A DNA stretch of 64,000 nucleotides, from assembly GCF_021130785.1 (NCBI RefSeq), contig NC_060215.1, forward strand, positions 115,592,501 to 115,656,500. Direction: 5' to 3'. This DNA comes from Homalodisca vitripennis (lineage: Eukaryota > Arthropoda > Insecta > Hemiptera > Cicadellidae). Below are positions 1 through 12,724 of this stretch, piece after piece (the stretch's first letter is position 1; the number at the start of each line of letters is the position of its first letter). The translations under genes were made by a program, and so were the position numbers. The notes beneath the pieces are model-generated. The model did not search any database, had not been told where the DNA came from, and worked only from the letters and a program-made list of their open reading frames with translations.

Positions 1-719
1 TAAATATGACAGTGGAGATAATGATATAGGAACCTAACGTCATTTACATAGTGTTTACGCATGCGATACATATCTGGCAGAGGGGTGTAGGGGGGGAGGG
101 TAGGAACGCGCGGTCGCCGCAGATGCATATCTCCCTTGATTATTCTTCTCGCTATGTGCGACTTTGCTAGCTTTTATTATTCTCCATTTGTATGTTATGA
201 AACGTTGAAATATGTATCCTTTAACAGGCATTCTTTTTAAAAATGTTCTCTTTTAATTAGGGACTTACAATTTTTTCTTTGCGTATAAACCAACCGCTGT
301 TGAGAACAAGAAATGTAGTTTTACCTTAAACAATGTTGTATTTTGAGCAACTTCTATATTATTGTTTCTAATGTTCTATATTTTGTTTAATTTCATTTAA
401 AAAACAAACTCCAACGAGACTTTTTCTAAGAGTAATAGATGACATGTTATATTAAAAAAAAAACTGAAATCTATCCAAATTAATAAAAATACAGTATATA
501 AAAAATATGCTTTAATTTATTTTATTTTATTGTCAGAACGTTACAAAACAAGTTTAAATACTAAAATAATTCGAATGTTTTTTTACGTTTGATCAGAAAA
601 CAAGGTACAGAACATTTATGAAGAATTTCAAATTTGACATAGTAGTTATACATTTTGACTAGATAACTAGAGCCTTTTAGACAATGTTAATGTTGTCAAG
701 AAAACCTTAGGGGTAAACC
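1..719. other. AT-rich non-coding stretch
   Basis: I see no gene here. A short G-rich patch at about 77-120 is followed by ordinary AT-rich sequence with scattered A and T runs. No open frame of note, repeat or RNA signature was found. Confidence 0.7.
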
Positions 720-1520
720 ACTCTGTTTTATCAGTGCAGTTGGTTAGTTTCAATCACTGTTGGCATTATCAGTGACGAGCTTTTAACGTCCGTCAACCCT
801 TGATAACAGCCTCACTGATTGATTGGTGCGCACAGTAGGCGGTAGCGTGTGCTTGCGCTCTCTTCCCTTCAATTTCGTAGAGGTTTTGGCTTAAAATAAA
901 ATAAAAATGCTCTACAATTATATATAAAGTTTAGATACTTGTTAGAAAACTACAAATTAAATAACACATTATTTTAAGTATTCAAAGAATAGGCTGATTC
1001 TTCGACATTTTACATCAATTTAAAAACTTGTTTCAGTTGACTAGTCGAGCACGACAGTTATCCAAAATTAAAACCCAAATCACTGTTCCATCCCCCCTTG
1101 TTTTACAATAAATTGTCCTTGTGTACATACTGACTACAATTGATCTACACAACTAATCAGCACTTACCAGTGCAACTGCAAAGCAACTTTCCACCGGTAA
1201 ATACACAAATTCCTCACCAATAGAAATTGGCCGATGAACAGGCCAGCTCGAAGCACTAGTACATCGAGGAAAAGGAACTATCTAACGCGAGTATTTTTTT
1301 TGTTTATAACTCAACCTCATCCCTGCCGAACGGAAAATTTCTAATTTGATCTAATTCTGTCAGGTGTTCCTAAATCTTAAACTTTGTTCTACATGACTAT
1401 TTGATGCTAGAACAATATTCATACAATATTTTACATTGATAATGACTACTAAGAATCAGTTTCACCGCGTTATCAGTGAAACTATCAGAGTCAAACGTCT
1501 TATCGCTGTAGAGATAACAT
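720..1520. promoter_or_regulatory. Candidate regulatory region with repeated TTATCAGTG motif
   Basis: The nine-base string TTATCAGTG (a GATA-type core, TGATAA on the other strand) occurs three times, at 728-736, 766-774 and 1470-1478. Further GATA-like cores are at about 801 (TGATAA) and about 1510 (AGATAA). By base composition less than one copy of this nine-mer is expected in the whole window. The stretch at 770-870 is also richer in GC than its flanks. Reading this as a GATA-factor-responsive element is inference; no conservation or activity data are available here. Confidence 0.3.
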
Positions 1521-2589
1521 TTTCCAACTAGTCAGCTGGACTTGGAATATATTTCTATTGATATATATCATTGTAAATTAGTAGTAAATTTTTATAGTAC
1601 TTTAGGCATTTATGGCATGACCCTCCAGGATATTGATTTGTTCCAGGACGTTTTTCATTGGTCACCACCACCAGCCAGCACTCATGGCCGGAGGTATTCG
1701 GAAACTATAAATATTTTTTTAACAGCCCTTAAGACTTTTACTCGGTTTGCATTACTACTTCAGTGCCTGGTTAATGTACCATAGAACAGGTTTAGGATTT
1801 GGAGGCAGTTAACAGAGTTTGGCCCAGTTTGCTATAATAAACAATGTTAACCTAAATATTTAACTTTTTACCACTGTAATTCTCAGACTGTTAAACATAA
1901 TTTATGAACATTATCAGCACTGGGGCATAAGCATAGACATTTCTCTCTTTTTAAATATACTCTAACACTATGTTCAACATAAATGAAAGTTTATTAGGAT
2001 TGTGGCATTTAACAACCTTATTCTTAAATTTACTACCTGTTAGAGACAATTCATCTTAGCTGGAAACCTAATACAAATAAATATTCAAGCCATATTGAAA
2101 GCACGTTTTTGTATTTATGTGGCGCTGAATACTATAAGCCTACTTACGAAACTCGAATAGGTTCACTCTATGAGATCACAATGTTAAATACATATTTACT
2201 ATTCAAAAATATAATAGTTTATTAGAATTCACTTCTGAATGTTAAAAATATATCTTTATTTCTATTTTTTTTAGTTTGTTTTGACGATGGAAGGTTTGAA
2301 AGATGACAGGATTTCGGACATTTACCATCTTTATAGGTTATAAAAGGTATAACACAACGTTTCTAGGATTGAAATCTAACCTCTACGTCAGGTGGGGAAA
2401 GTATTAATACATACAAAAATAACGTACAGAATAATGTACAGTTTATTTCTTTTTTGAATGTAAAGTGAATATTGGACTTAAACTCTCAATCAGAAATTAC
2501 GACATTAACTACCAATATCAAATCAATATTTATAGCAATCTTATAGAAAAAATTTGGATGATAAAAATGGCTAATATTAAGTTTGAGGT
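1521..2589. other. AT-rich non-coding stretch
   Basis: Nothing recognised. The only open frame (1542-1784, 80 codons) has no codon bias, domain or flanking signal that separates it from chance. Confidence 0.65.
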
Positions 2590-2930
2590 TATGTTTGGTG
2601 TAGTCAGCTGAGAAGTGTCCGCCATGTTGGAGGGAGCGCAGTCGTCACTGCGCAGCTCGGCTCGCAGCATCCCAGGTCCTATTCGCGGCCACCGGGGTGC
2701 CATCTTGATCTCGCTCTCAGCTGTGACTCTGAATACTCTGAGATTTATGACTAAATCAGCTGTGATATCTGTTAGCACGACGCGGACGGCGGGAGAAATA
2801 TAAGCGTGTAGTCAAGAGGTGTAAGTGTTCACGGGGCCGTTTACAAGTGACAGGGCGTGAGAGAGGGAGAGGGAAGTAACACGCCTGGACCAATCGCGAG
2901 CCATCCGCCTGACAACCTATTTGTCAAGCT
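2590..2930. other. GC/CpG-rich island
   Basis: This patch has frequent undepleted CpG inside AT-rich DNA. It holds a GCCATCTTG string at about 2699 that matches the YY1/Pleiohomeotic core, and a CCAAT box at about 2891. Both strands are open for 60-80 codons because stops are rare in GC-rich DNA, so I do not call a protein. A promoter or enhancer is possible, but no TATA/initiator pair is clear enough to place a start. Confidence 0.3.
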
Positions 2931-3519
2931 AACAGCCTTGTCGGATGCTGGAAATTATAGACCTATGTCACTTAGAAATGGTTTTTGAAATATTTAAATG
3001 TTAATATACTATATCATGATTATAAAATAGACAACTTCATACTGCTTGTAAATACTATTGTTTGAAAAGAATTGGGTCAAATATTTAAAAGACAAAGATA
3101 ATATCTTTATAACTTGGGGGTTGTTTTGGTTTTCGGGTCTGTATCTATAGCAGTATTTCTATTTTAAAAAGTGTTTCAGTAGTTCTACGTCCAGAAACTG
3201 TGACTGATTTAACAATGGAAATGCTAGAATCATTCTTTCTCTATTTATTTCAAATCTAATTTTATCACAAGAGCTGATTTGCTGATTTCTGAAATACAGT
3301 AGTACAGAAGTATAGTCTTTAAATAAGCCTCACTTAATTCAGTAGGTATACTTTTCATGAACGGCTATAGTAATCCTTTAATGCTGCAATCCCTGCCGAA
3401 TTGACATTGTGGACTTCATCAATTGAAAATCCCTGGCTCTGGCTCGAACCATGTTTTTATTCACGATAAGCAAATTGGCTGGTCGAATCCAATCCAATGT
3501 CGGACTAGAAAATCGCTTA
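2931..3519. other. AT-rich non-coding stretch
   Basis: Nothing recognised. The composition begins to shift toward GC near the 3' end, where the next island starts. Confidence 0.65.
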
Positions 3520-3975
3520 ATTAAAACAGATGCAAGACGGTCCGTGGATTCCACCTAATGAAAATTCTCCGCACGCTAATGTTGCCGTTGAAAAGGTCAG
3601 CTGACAGAAGACAGGCAGAGTCGGTCCCGTTCCGCCGTTCCTTGTCACGAAAATCATCTGACTGACGGAATGCCGTCGCGGCGGCCGCTCAAAGTGCCCG
3701 TCCCGTTCCCTCGTTCCCTGTCCAACTGTCCCTGTCGCCGTCCGTCTGACCGTTCTCCGTCCACGGGCAAATATTCCACGGACAAAAATGGACTGCAACA
3801 TTTAGCTCATTTGAATCGATTTCCTTTGCAAGCCGCCTCCGTCTCTCAAAAAAGAAAAGTTAGCAGGATGAAACTTGGCGCCATTTCCGAAGCTCACGCT
3901 AGACCGATAATTAAACTCTTTCATCTTCTCTCTTTAACTGCTATTTCGAGCAACATTTACTCCTTTCAAGCGTGA
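3520..3975. other. GC-rich island with pyrimidine-rich imperfect repeat
   Basis: CCGTCC/TTCCC-type words recur on the plus strand. A 23-base unit at 3624-3646 recurs imperfectly at 3700-3722. An ATG-initiated 101-codon frame (3670-3975, plus) and a 94-codon frame on the minus strand (3517-3801) overlap each other. The plus frame would give an Arg/Ser/Pro-rich, low-complexity protein with no domain I recognise. Simultaneous openness on both strands is a composition effect, so coding is unlikely but not excluded. Confidence 0.3.
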
Positions 3976-5376
3976 AATCGTTTAAGAAAACACACTCTTT
4001 GACAATTAATTGACAGTCAGTTATTTGTACAATACTCATTTTGCGAATGTGAATGCAAGCTGCAGTAGGATGGATTATGTGAAGACTTGTAGAAAGTGGC
4101 TGTAGGTAAGGGAAATAGGACTGACTAGTTCTGCAATAGAACAATAATTTTACAAATCCTTATAAGCTATAAGTTGTAAAAAATTAACATGAAAGGGTTT
4201 CTGCACAATTGTTTCCATGAGCATGAAGATATGTTTGGAGTAGGCCTACTCTCTAGGTGGTGAGGTAGCATTCAACCCAAATAAATGTTAGAGAGACGAG
4301 ATTATAAAAGAACTAACATACGCTGCAAGAGAACTGCAACTACACTGAAGTATTTGATAGAAATTCGTAGTTATATATGTTTGCATTACGCTGAATTATT
4401 AAACACAGTACACAATGCCCCTTGTATTATTCAGCTTTTTCCTGTCAACTCTAGTCTAACTGTTGTATACAGGGGTGTCTTTATTTGTATTTTTGAATAT
4501 GTGTAAATTATTATGATTGTAAAATCAGTTTTCCAATTTGGTTATGTTTACATTTATTAGATGTTAAAGGTTAAATAGTCAGTTTCAGTGTAGCATTTCT
4601 ACTACAGTGAGGCTGATTTAAATAACAGGAGTTTAAGTAATGTTAATTATGGTCCATTTAGTTTGCATGTGTAATACAAAATCGTCCATAAAATATTTAT
4701 TTCTTAATCGATTTTTACTAATTTAGTATTTTTGGAAGGGAAAATTTATATAAAAACTGGTGTGTCTTGTACAATTCTGATAAAATCCGTAGTTTATTGG
4801 ATATTTCATAAACAAAAATTAAATGACGTTATTTAGAATATATTAAAACTGTTAAAAATATTTGTTTCTGATATTATACATTCTAACTTGGACTCGTTCA
4901 CTAAGTTTTGTAACAATCATAAAGATAGCAAAAAAGATAAATTGTTTTAATAAACGAAATGGAAATTGGAAAAAATATTCTTCATTTTTAGCTTATAATC
5001 AAACATAAAATATGAAAATGCATAGCAGCACAATCTTTTTGTTTCACCCTGCATAATGAATGAATGCAAAGTAGAATATATTGCGGTATGTTCGTTGAAT
5101 TTTTAGTTGCTAAAATAGCGTAAACGATCCCAGAATTCAGAAACTTTCAAGAAGTTTGTAACGTTTTATCTTACATGGGACAATTTACAGGGGAATTGAT
5201 GTAGAATTCTTGTTAAAAGATTGAAATCTCGGCACTGTGACAAATTTAAATAGTGAAAAGCAAAGTAGTACAGTTAAGGTAACAAAAGAGCCACATAATA
5301 CATAATATTGCCCGAAGAAATGGTATTTTTTTACACTTCTAATTTAACAAACCGATGAGTACAATGAAGGTCGGCC
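3976..5376. other. AT-rich non-coding stretch
   Basis: I see nothing gene-like. The sequence is plain AT-rich with short A and T runs and no repeat longer than a few units. Confidence 0.7.
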
Positions 5377-5390
5377 ATTAATCGATTAAT
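5377..5390. promoter_or_regulatory. Perfect palindrome ATTAATCGATTAAT (paired-homeodomain-like site)
   Basis: The 14-base perfect palindrome contains TAATCGATTA, two inverted TAAT half-sites two bases apart. This is the P2-type layout bound cooperatively by paired-class homeodomain dimers. The identity of the sequence is certain. Its use as a binding site is inference, since an isolated site of this length can arise by chance in AT-rich DNA. Confidence 0.3.
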
Positions 5391-8300
5391 CACACAAGTA
5401 GGAATAATTGAAGATCTGGTACCGTTAAACGAGGAACGTCTTCAAATTCAAAACTACTTTTTTGACTCTCCAGATCCTGACATCACGCCGTTACTAAATT
5501 TTTACATATTAATACGTAGTCTACCTATTAGTTATATTCCATATTTTTTTTCATATTAATGTGTAACATATCTTTAATACGAGTAACTGAAAGACAACGA
5601 TTGGAGCAGTATAGATATTAGTTCTGAAATAAACCCATAGCATCATTGAAATTGAATTTCCTGTTTTTAGGACAAAGTTTTGTATCAGTAGTGAGCACAG
5701 TTACAATGAACAATTCTGAATAGCTCGATAGCATCACAATTACCAGATTGTAAACTGTGTGTATCACAGCTGAGGTCCACAATGTGTTCGTCAGTCTCCA
5801 CACAGCATCGTCGCGCATGTATCATAAGCGCCTTTATCTCCCTTAATTGTATAAGTGGTCAGCCTGTCAGTCTAGCCTACTCCTACTCACACCCTTGTTT
5901 ATTAAATTCAAAGATATCCTACTAATCATCAGTTAGAAATAGATGTTGAAATATGACGAACAACAGTCATCTCCATAGAAGAATACTGTTTAGTTAATAG
6001 ATTGTTTGTTCTCTTTACACGTCGATCACCTGAATATTGTCAAAAGTGGAGTTTCTAGTTTCCAAACCTTTAAAGTTTAGCACAGGTTGTGCTTAGTGGA
6101 TATGCTATTCATATAAGTTTCAAGAATAATTCGAGGGTGTTGGAAATATTGTTGAGCACGATCGTGGGGTAAGGTATCAAATGACCTTGGGACTGTATCT
6201 TTCAAAAAAATACAGCCCCCAAAAAAACGTGAAAGGTCGCACGTTGCAAGACAGCCTCTGGCGACCATTGTTCCTATGAATCGCGTCCGGTCGAAAAACG
6301 CTTTGCAAATCTCGGAAACAGCAGTCTGTGTCTGCGCTTATCTCCCTCCTGGACAATAGCGATGTACCAGAGAGTAATTTATTATATTTCTGAAAACGCA
6401 TATAATTACAGACATCCTCTTCCGTTTACACGGACGCTAAATGCATTTCCGGTGTAGGATTGAGATCTGATAAGAGGTTCTCATGTTGCATATGAGACTG
6501 TGATAAGATAGTGTAGAAGGAGAGTGGTGGGAAGGAAGGTCGGTTTGTCTGCCACACGACCCCACAATTGTTAATTTTTGCTGTGATTTCCCTTCAGAAA
6601 ATATTTCTCATGTAAATGTCATATAACAAGTTACAGACTTGAAATAATTTACCATCAGCAATTATGTTTAATGCAAGGGCCTCTTGATTATATATCAAAA
6701 CCAACTGATCAAATATGTACTCTACTGTACGTGGTTACTGTAACATTGAGTTCCTTAAATTGATATCCTATTCTATGACAGTACCGTTTCCTATATCGAA
6801 TATAGCGGTAAAAAGGTGTTAATAGCTCCAACATTTACTATGTGGTGGTTAGGAATTCATATATCGGACTCCAAGATTAATACGCTGTTCTTTCATTGAA
6901 ATATCCATCTTCCAAACCTTCCTTTGAAAAATGTCCCCATGAAATGTTGCATACCATTTACACCTGTAATCAGCCGTTTATCGTTCTGTAAGGTGGGCTA
7001 AAATAGACAAAAATTCCTGGAACATTAACAAAACGAAAGCAATTACATTGACTCGTTGACTAATCCTTAGTTATTTTTATGATACTGATGCAAATTATTT
7101 GCAGTTCTCATAGATTCCAATCTAATTTGTGAACAAGAAGCAATGTTCTTTCAAAATATTGGATATTTTACAACAAACATTCTTAACTGATGGTTGTATT
7201 TAGGATCTTTTTATCTAAAGCCTCATTAAATATACCACAGTGTCTGGTCGGATTAAATTTGTAAAATAAGCTTAGTGGTATACCCTTTATACGAGAGACC
7301 TATTCTTTTGTCCCTATTTTGGAGTTTGTGGTCCAATTAAGAATACTTGGTAATTAGATGTACACTGCAAAAACTATTTAGACTTATTCCAAAAATACTG
7401 GCATGCTTGAGTTTCAGACTGATTTGGACACTTGCAACGTCAGGATATCAGTGGAAGAGTCGATGAGATGCAGGGATAAGTGTGAACCTCGCTTTGAAAA
7501 AGCTCTTCATCAGTGAAAATTTCTCAAAACCCATTAAACATAATCCATTTCTTCACGAGCTGGAGACTGCTACGCTAGAGGTCTGTTAGCTAAGCCAACA
7601 GCCACGAACCAGTCATGACTCTGACCTTCGTTCGCGCTAAGTTATGCCTGCTATTCGTAATTGGTCGTTGGTATAGGCCTGGTCGTGTCGTGCGATGCCG
7701 CTGTTTCCGTTATTTCCTTCCAATCATACGCTAGCAATATGTAGACTGACTGTTTATAAACGTCCTGGGGGCGTTTCATATCCAAACTGCAAATACTGCT
7801 AATATTAGCCCAAAACATTGATCGTCTATTTGGTTGTAAAATTTAAAATTATTACAAAGAATAAATTATAATGCATAGTTCTATCAACATTTATTTTCTG
7901 ATTGATACAGTGTGTATAATCCACTGGATTTGTTGCCCTACGTGATATGACATCGAATTGAGTATTCCATTTTACAGTATGCATCAGTTTACATGTATGC
8001 ATGTATGCAAACAAAATCATTATGACATCAGGTTTTAGGCAAGATAAAGTAAAGGTCAAGAGAGAGAATACTATAATAATACGAGTAAATACAACAATGT
8101 GTTTAATCAAAACAGGTTATGCACATAACTAAATTAAATGTGAAGAAATAAAAATAAAATTAATGAAAGTCAGTATTAAATCTATATTAGGGTATGAGTA
8201 GAACACAGCAAACCCATTGACCGGTAATAATATCACGCGAAAACCAACTTATAATGAACCAATTCAACCAATTTAAATTCAAATTGATATTTATAAAAAT

Positions 8301-9939
8301 ACTTTCGTCGGCAATTTGATTGCAAAGTTGATAAAACTGTAAAGGAAAACAGTAGAAACAATTCAATGCAAGTGGAAGTTTATTTAAACATTTTGTTAGA
8401 CTCAATGACAAGAATTAATAAACACAAACAAAATGATAACAATACGAAGAACGCAAGTATTATTCCTACTAAAAAAAAAACAAGCACAAGCGTACATTAT
8501 AGACAAATAAAACAGCAATAAAAATATGCATACAAATGTGTGTCAATAACCAAAAATTAATTAAGTATAGTTAAAACAGCGAAAACAAAGAGGAAAATCA
8601 ACAGCCTAAGTTTACCAACAACAACGTCACTGTTATAATTATAATCGGTGTCATGTGCCTCTGATCTCCTATTGTTAACTTGTTTCTGAGGTTGATATAA
8701 ACATAGTTTACTGAGAAATTGTCTTTAGTGGTTACTATATTATCTTTGAACCTGTGTGAGTTCTCTTCATAATTTTACGTATCGTAAACGTTTTAAGTCA
8801 CACCTTTTTAAATTTGAATGAAAATTCATCTTAGCGATACAAATACAATACTTACTGATTGAAACATTGTGGCTGATTAAAAATTATGATTCCTAATTTC
8901 GCAATATACGACATAAAGAAAAACAACAGAGACCAATAAAGATAGCTGCAAATGGTTTAAAAATCATGTCACTTTAGAATTATATTTAAGTAACGAAGTA
9001 AAGAAATATATAGTTTCTTTTAAAATCATATATGCATTTACATAAATCTTATGTTTCTTTAAACAGTAAACAGATACTTTTTAATCATTTGTCATCTACT
9101 CTTATAAATTAATAACAAAATAGTCAATATATTTCTGTATTGCTCTGAGCTAAGTTCCTATACAAATTTAATTTCCATAATATAACGAGTTAACTTAACA
9201 ATTTGAGAGTTATGCACGTCTGTATATCAATTAACGGACAAAGTTAAAGACACTTAACTTAAAAAAGTGTGTATAATATTTAAAAATGCGTTACTGAAGT
9301 AGGTAAGTAAATAGAAGTAAATACGATGTCCGTAACAATGCTTAATGATGAAAAGTGTAATTTATTTATGTGTACAATTGTGTACACTTCCCTAATGACA
9401 GTGTTTGTTCCAGGTATGCACAGTCAGTCAGCAAATATGTTCCTTTGAAGGTAAATAAGTTTCAGTTATGATTTATAGTTCTACACTTATATGTAGAAGT
9501 AAGCGATATATAACTCCATACGTTTCCTACAACTAATTTTAAAGACGATGGAGGTGATGTAAGGACAAAAAGAAAGGTGATGGATGGGGTTATTGACAAA
9601 AAGAAATTTACGTTCAATAACGATAATAATAATATTAATAATTATTTTTAAAAAGTTTTGTACCTCGTGCCGTATTATAATCATATTGTTATGGGAACAA
9701 AATTGCTTCAACATCCTATATTTACAATATCCACAATATCTGTACTACTAGTTCTAACTCTCAGAGAACAAAACCAAAAAGGAATCAGTAACGAGTAACT
9801 TTTTTCATAATCAGTTCCTGACAGCGCTCAAAACCATACGGTTTCATCACAATAATACAAACCGGGTACCTAACGTATCATTATCCTCAATAAAACAGGA
9901 AAACAGAAAAAGTATGTGTCAACAGCAAGGACAATAGAG
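5391..9939. other. Long AT-rich non-coding stretch
   Basis: No gene, RNA or mobile element was recognised. Slightly GC-richer patches occur at about 6230-6330 and 7560-7720. The open frames on both strands are under 100 codons and rich in Ile, Asn, Lys and Tyr, as expected from AT-rich random sequence. Confidence 0.65.
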
Positions 9940-10090
9940 GACCGTCCAGGACGGCCGGCCGCAACAATAGATCTACAGCGGACTACGGTGAGATCTTATC
10001 TAGAGCTCGTGAGCCTACACTTGCACCGACACCGTCTTATCTACACCGCATCTACAGACAAGTAGACAGCCAGCTGCACTATACCGGCTA
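9940..10090. other. Small GC-rich patch
   Basis: This patch of about 150 bp contains a local inverted string around CCGTCCAGGACGG and two CTTATCTA (GATA-core) strings. No reading frame of interest. It could be a small regulatory element or part of an old repeat; nothing decides between these. Confidence 0.25.
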
Positions 10091-10504
10091 ACTAGGCTAT
10101 TACCTGGTATAGCTTAATTATTGGTAATTACAACTTACAAATCACTGGTTGCCTCTATGTCATATAAATTACGGTGCTTTTGTTCGCATGGAAATCGTAT
10201 CTTATTCTGACTATATAATATTTGGTAAACAGGTATTACGGTTTAGGCATAACAATAAACTGAAACGTTTTAACGGAAAGAAACAAACTATAATGTTTAC
10301 CCCTTAACTCCATGCATGTTTGTTTTTGTTTTAGGCAGATTTGCAGACGTATTTTTGTAATTTTTGTGGTAGTCTAAAGTAATTACGTTTATTTAGTGAT
10401 CTGCAGTTCATGAACTCTAAGCAGACTATGAGTTTTGCTCTTTTGGTTTCATATTTATCCAGCAGAGAACTTAAAGTGTTTTATATATATAGCACTTTAT
10501 ATAT

Positions 10505-10536
10505 AAAGCCGGGTTCGAGTCCCGGCGGAGCAAATA
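10505..10536 (+). repeat. tRNA T-arm-like fragment (Pol III B-box) next to microsatellites
   Basis: The string GGTTCGAGTCC matches the Pol III B-box consensus (GGTTCGANTCC) exactly. It sits in a proper T-arm: stem CCGGG, seven-base loop TTCGAGT, stem CCCGG. It is followed by a seven-base acceptor-like CGGAGCA and, shortly after, a TTTTT Pol III terminator. Upstream, TGCTC at 10436-10440 pairs with GAGCA, but the intervening D and anticodon arms are unrecognisable and partly replaced by TA-rich sequence. I read this as a tRNA pseudogene 3' end or the remnant of a tRNA-derived SINE, not a working tRNA. The (TA)/(GA) arrays begin about 30 bases downstream. Confidence 0.55.
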
Positions 10537-10560
10537 CTTTTTGCGATTCAATGTTTATTG

Positions 10561-10564
<4 letters not shown>

Positions 10565-10608
<44 letters not shown>
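10565..10608. repeat. (TA)22 microsatellite
   Basis: This is an uninterrupted TA array of 44 bases. It abuts a GA array of equal length, making a compound microsatellite. Confidence 0.95.

Positions 10609-10653
<45 letters not shown>
10609..10653. repeat. (GA)22 microsatellite
   Basis: This is an uninterrupted GA array, directly continuous with the TA array on its left. The purine/pyrimidine-biased run can adopt H-DNA in vitro and is typical of insect non-coding DNA. An open frame running through both arrays is an artefact of the repeat. Confidence 0.95.
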
Positions 10654-10656
<3 letters not shown>

Positions 10657-11789
10657 GTTAGGAATATAAGGCTTAAATGATTATTTCGATTTATTAGAAC
10701 ATGTAAAACAAACATTTTCTTCTAAAACCATATAAATTAATCCTCTAATTACAGAGAGCGATAAAACTCCTGGAATATTGACCCCCTGCATGATATTTGT
10801 ATATATGTTGTCCTCTTTATTTGTGAATTCTTATTTTCAAGAAAAAATGTATTCCATTTATATCTAAATATTTGCTGATTTGTGACGTACTGATATTAAA
10901 CTAAGTACTGCCATATCGAATTTTCGTTTCTAAATTACTTATTTTTCTCACAAGCAGTAATTGAGTTGATTGCATGGTCTTCAGTTCTTATACTATTCTC
11001 ATGTAACACTCACTCTTAGTACATGGGAAACTGATAGATTTAGTTCCGGTACAACATCTGTATTATTTATTTTTGTAGTAACTGTTATCATTAATATAAC
11101 AGATGATAATGGCAACCACTATTGTTAGGAAACCACAACCTTGAAAAGTACACAAGATAGAAAGTGAGGTTATGTCGTTGCCCGCCAATCAGGAGAGTGT
11201 CATTCAATCAGGCGTTTCCCAGCTGACCAGTTAAGTGTTATCAGCTGTCAGTCGACTACAGTTGGTACACCTGGGTGGACTTGCCGCGTCGCTGTTAGTG
11301 ACACTGGATAAAATCACACCGGTTGAAGTTAGGTTAGGTTAGATTTATGGCCTAATTCTATAGCACACTATATACTGGACTTTAGAAGATACCACGGTCT
11401 GTCCATGGCGAAGGGGTAAGGTATTTACGTATTTCAGTTTTAAATAGTTTATATCGTGTGCTGTCTCTGACAGAAAATATGTTCTAGCTTAAATATTGTT
11501 GTGATTTTTATATTTTATCTTTTTAAGTTAAATTTATATAAAATATAACCACTCACATTTCTATAACCATCGCGAAGTAAGCAATAACATTCTCGTAATG
11601 GGCATCGACACTCAGCTTTTGTTCATAATGTACAATAATGTGCTGGGCAATGAAATTAGAATCTTGAAAACAATTTTTGGTGCAGATGAACGAATAGTAT
11701 CTCTCATAAACTTTAAGATCTTAAAATAAAAATAAGTTTTGTTGTGTTTTGTGTCAATGTATTATTTGGGTAATATTGATTTTTGCCAT
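10654..11789. other. AT-rich stretch with moderately GC block at 11160-11420
   Basis: No gene was recognised. The block at 11160-11420 contains two CAGCTG E-boxes, a TTATCA GATA core and the telomere-like string listed separately. The remainder is AT-rich. Confidence 0.6.
11329..11342 (+). repeat. Short interstitial TTAGG telomere-like run
   Basis: TTAGGTTAGGTTAG is almost three units of TTAGG, the canonical telomere repeat of most insects and many other arthropods. Short internal runs of this motif are common in insect genomes, so this supports an arthropod origin but does not mark a chromosome end. Confidence 0.6.
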
Positions 11790-12110
11790 CGTAATTTTCC
11801 AGCTAATAACCCTAACCAGAAGGGTCTTTATTCCCCAACTTCCTCGGGTATTTCCGACTGACAAGATTTATCTCCGAAGCGATAAATTTGCCGCCAGTAA
11901 TTAGAAGAAAAGTCCGGAGCCAAGATTTCCACGGAGGCCACTCTCTAACGAATTTAATAAAAGACGCTCAGCGATCTTGTTATTTTAAAGATGGCGTATT
12001 TATAACACTCTGGGACTAGCGATCAAAGCAAATACATCGGCGGCGGGGCGGAGCGAGACCGGGCGTCCTCTGACAAGAGGGGTCCTCGGGTCAAACCTAC
12101 TAGTAGCCGT
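11790..12110. other. GC-richer island
   Basis: The block includes AAGATGGCG (YY1/Pho-like core) near 11989 and a CGGCGG-rich segment at about 12038-12110. No open frame or repeat stands out. It is a candidate regulatory island by composition only. Confidence 0.25.
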
Positions 12111-12724
12111 GCCTACTACTATTGTATGTTGCCACGTTGGTAACATTTGGTGAACTAGCTTTTGTCTAACTTAGATTTAAGGTTATCCCAAACAATGACT
12201 GTAATATACAAATGTTCACCCAACTGCTTGTTTAGATCATTGTCGTGTATTTAAGATGAATATAAAAGGATTACAAAACTATTTAATGACACGTGTGAGA
12301 TGAATTAACAAATATTTGATACGTTTCTAAAATACAAAAAAATCCCAATAAGGGAATTTTAAGATGAATTGTAGCCAGTAATATATTAAAATTTTAGTTA
12401 TTCAATTTACCCTTGCGTCATTTTAGGTTGGCGGATATTGAAGAAGGATCTCTTCGCCGTATAATTAAAGTCGCATAACTATTGTGAGAAATATTTGAAC
12501 AAGCAAAGCGTTCTTTAAATTACGACAAAAGTGCTTCTCAGGATATTTAATGTCTAATCACTGCTTGTGTAGTGCAAATTAATGCTATCAGCTGAACAAC
12601 GGTTGATTTGTGCACAGATAATATGAGCGGGGGCTCCTGAGCATAATCATGAGGGCAGAGCGTTTTTGCAGAGCTCGCTCCGCTCTGTTGCATTCTAATC
12701 GTGGACGGGACGCGAGGTGAATAC
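12111..12724. other. AT-rich non-coding stretch
   Basis: Nothing recognised apart from a GC-richer lead-in at 12620-12720, immediately before the minisatellite. Confidence 0.65.

Noticed and set aside
10410..10661. 83-codon frame ending in Ile-Tyr and Arg-Glu repeats
   Set aside because: It is a translation of the TA and GA microsatellites.
11329..11342. Telomere or chromosome end
   Set aside because: Fewer than three TTAGG units lie within unique sequence on both sides.
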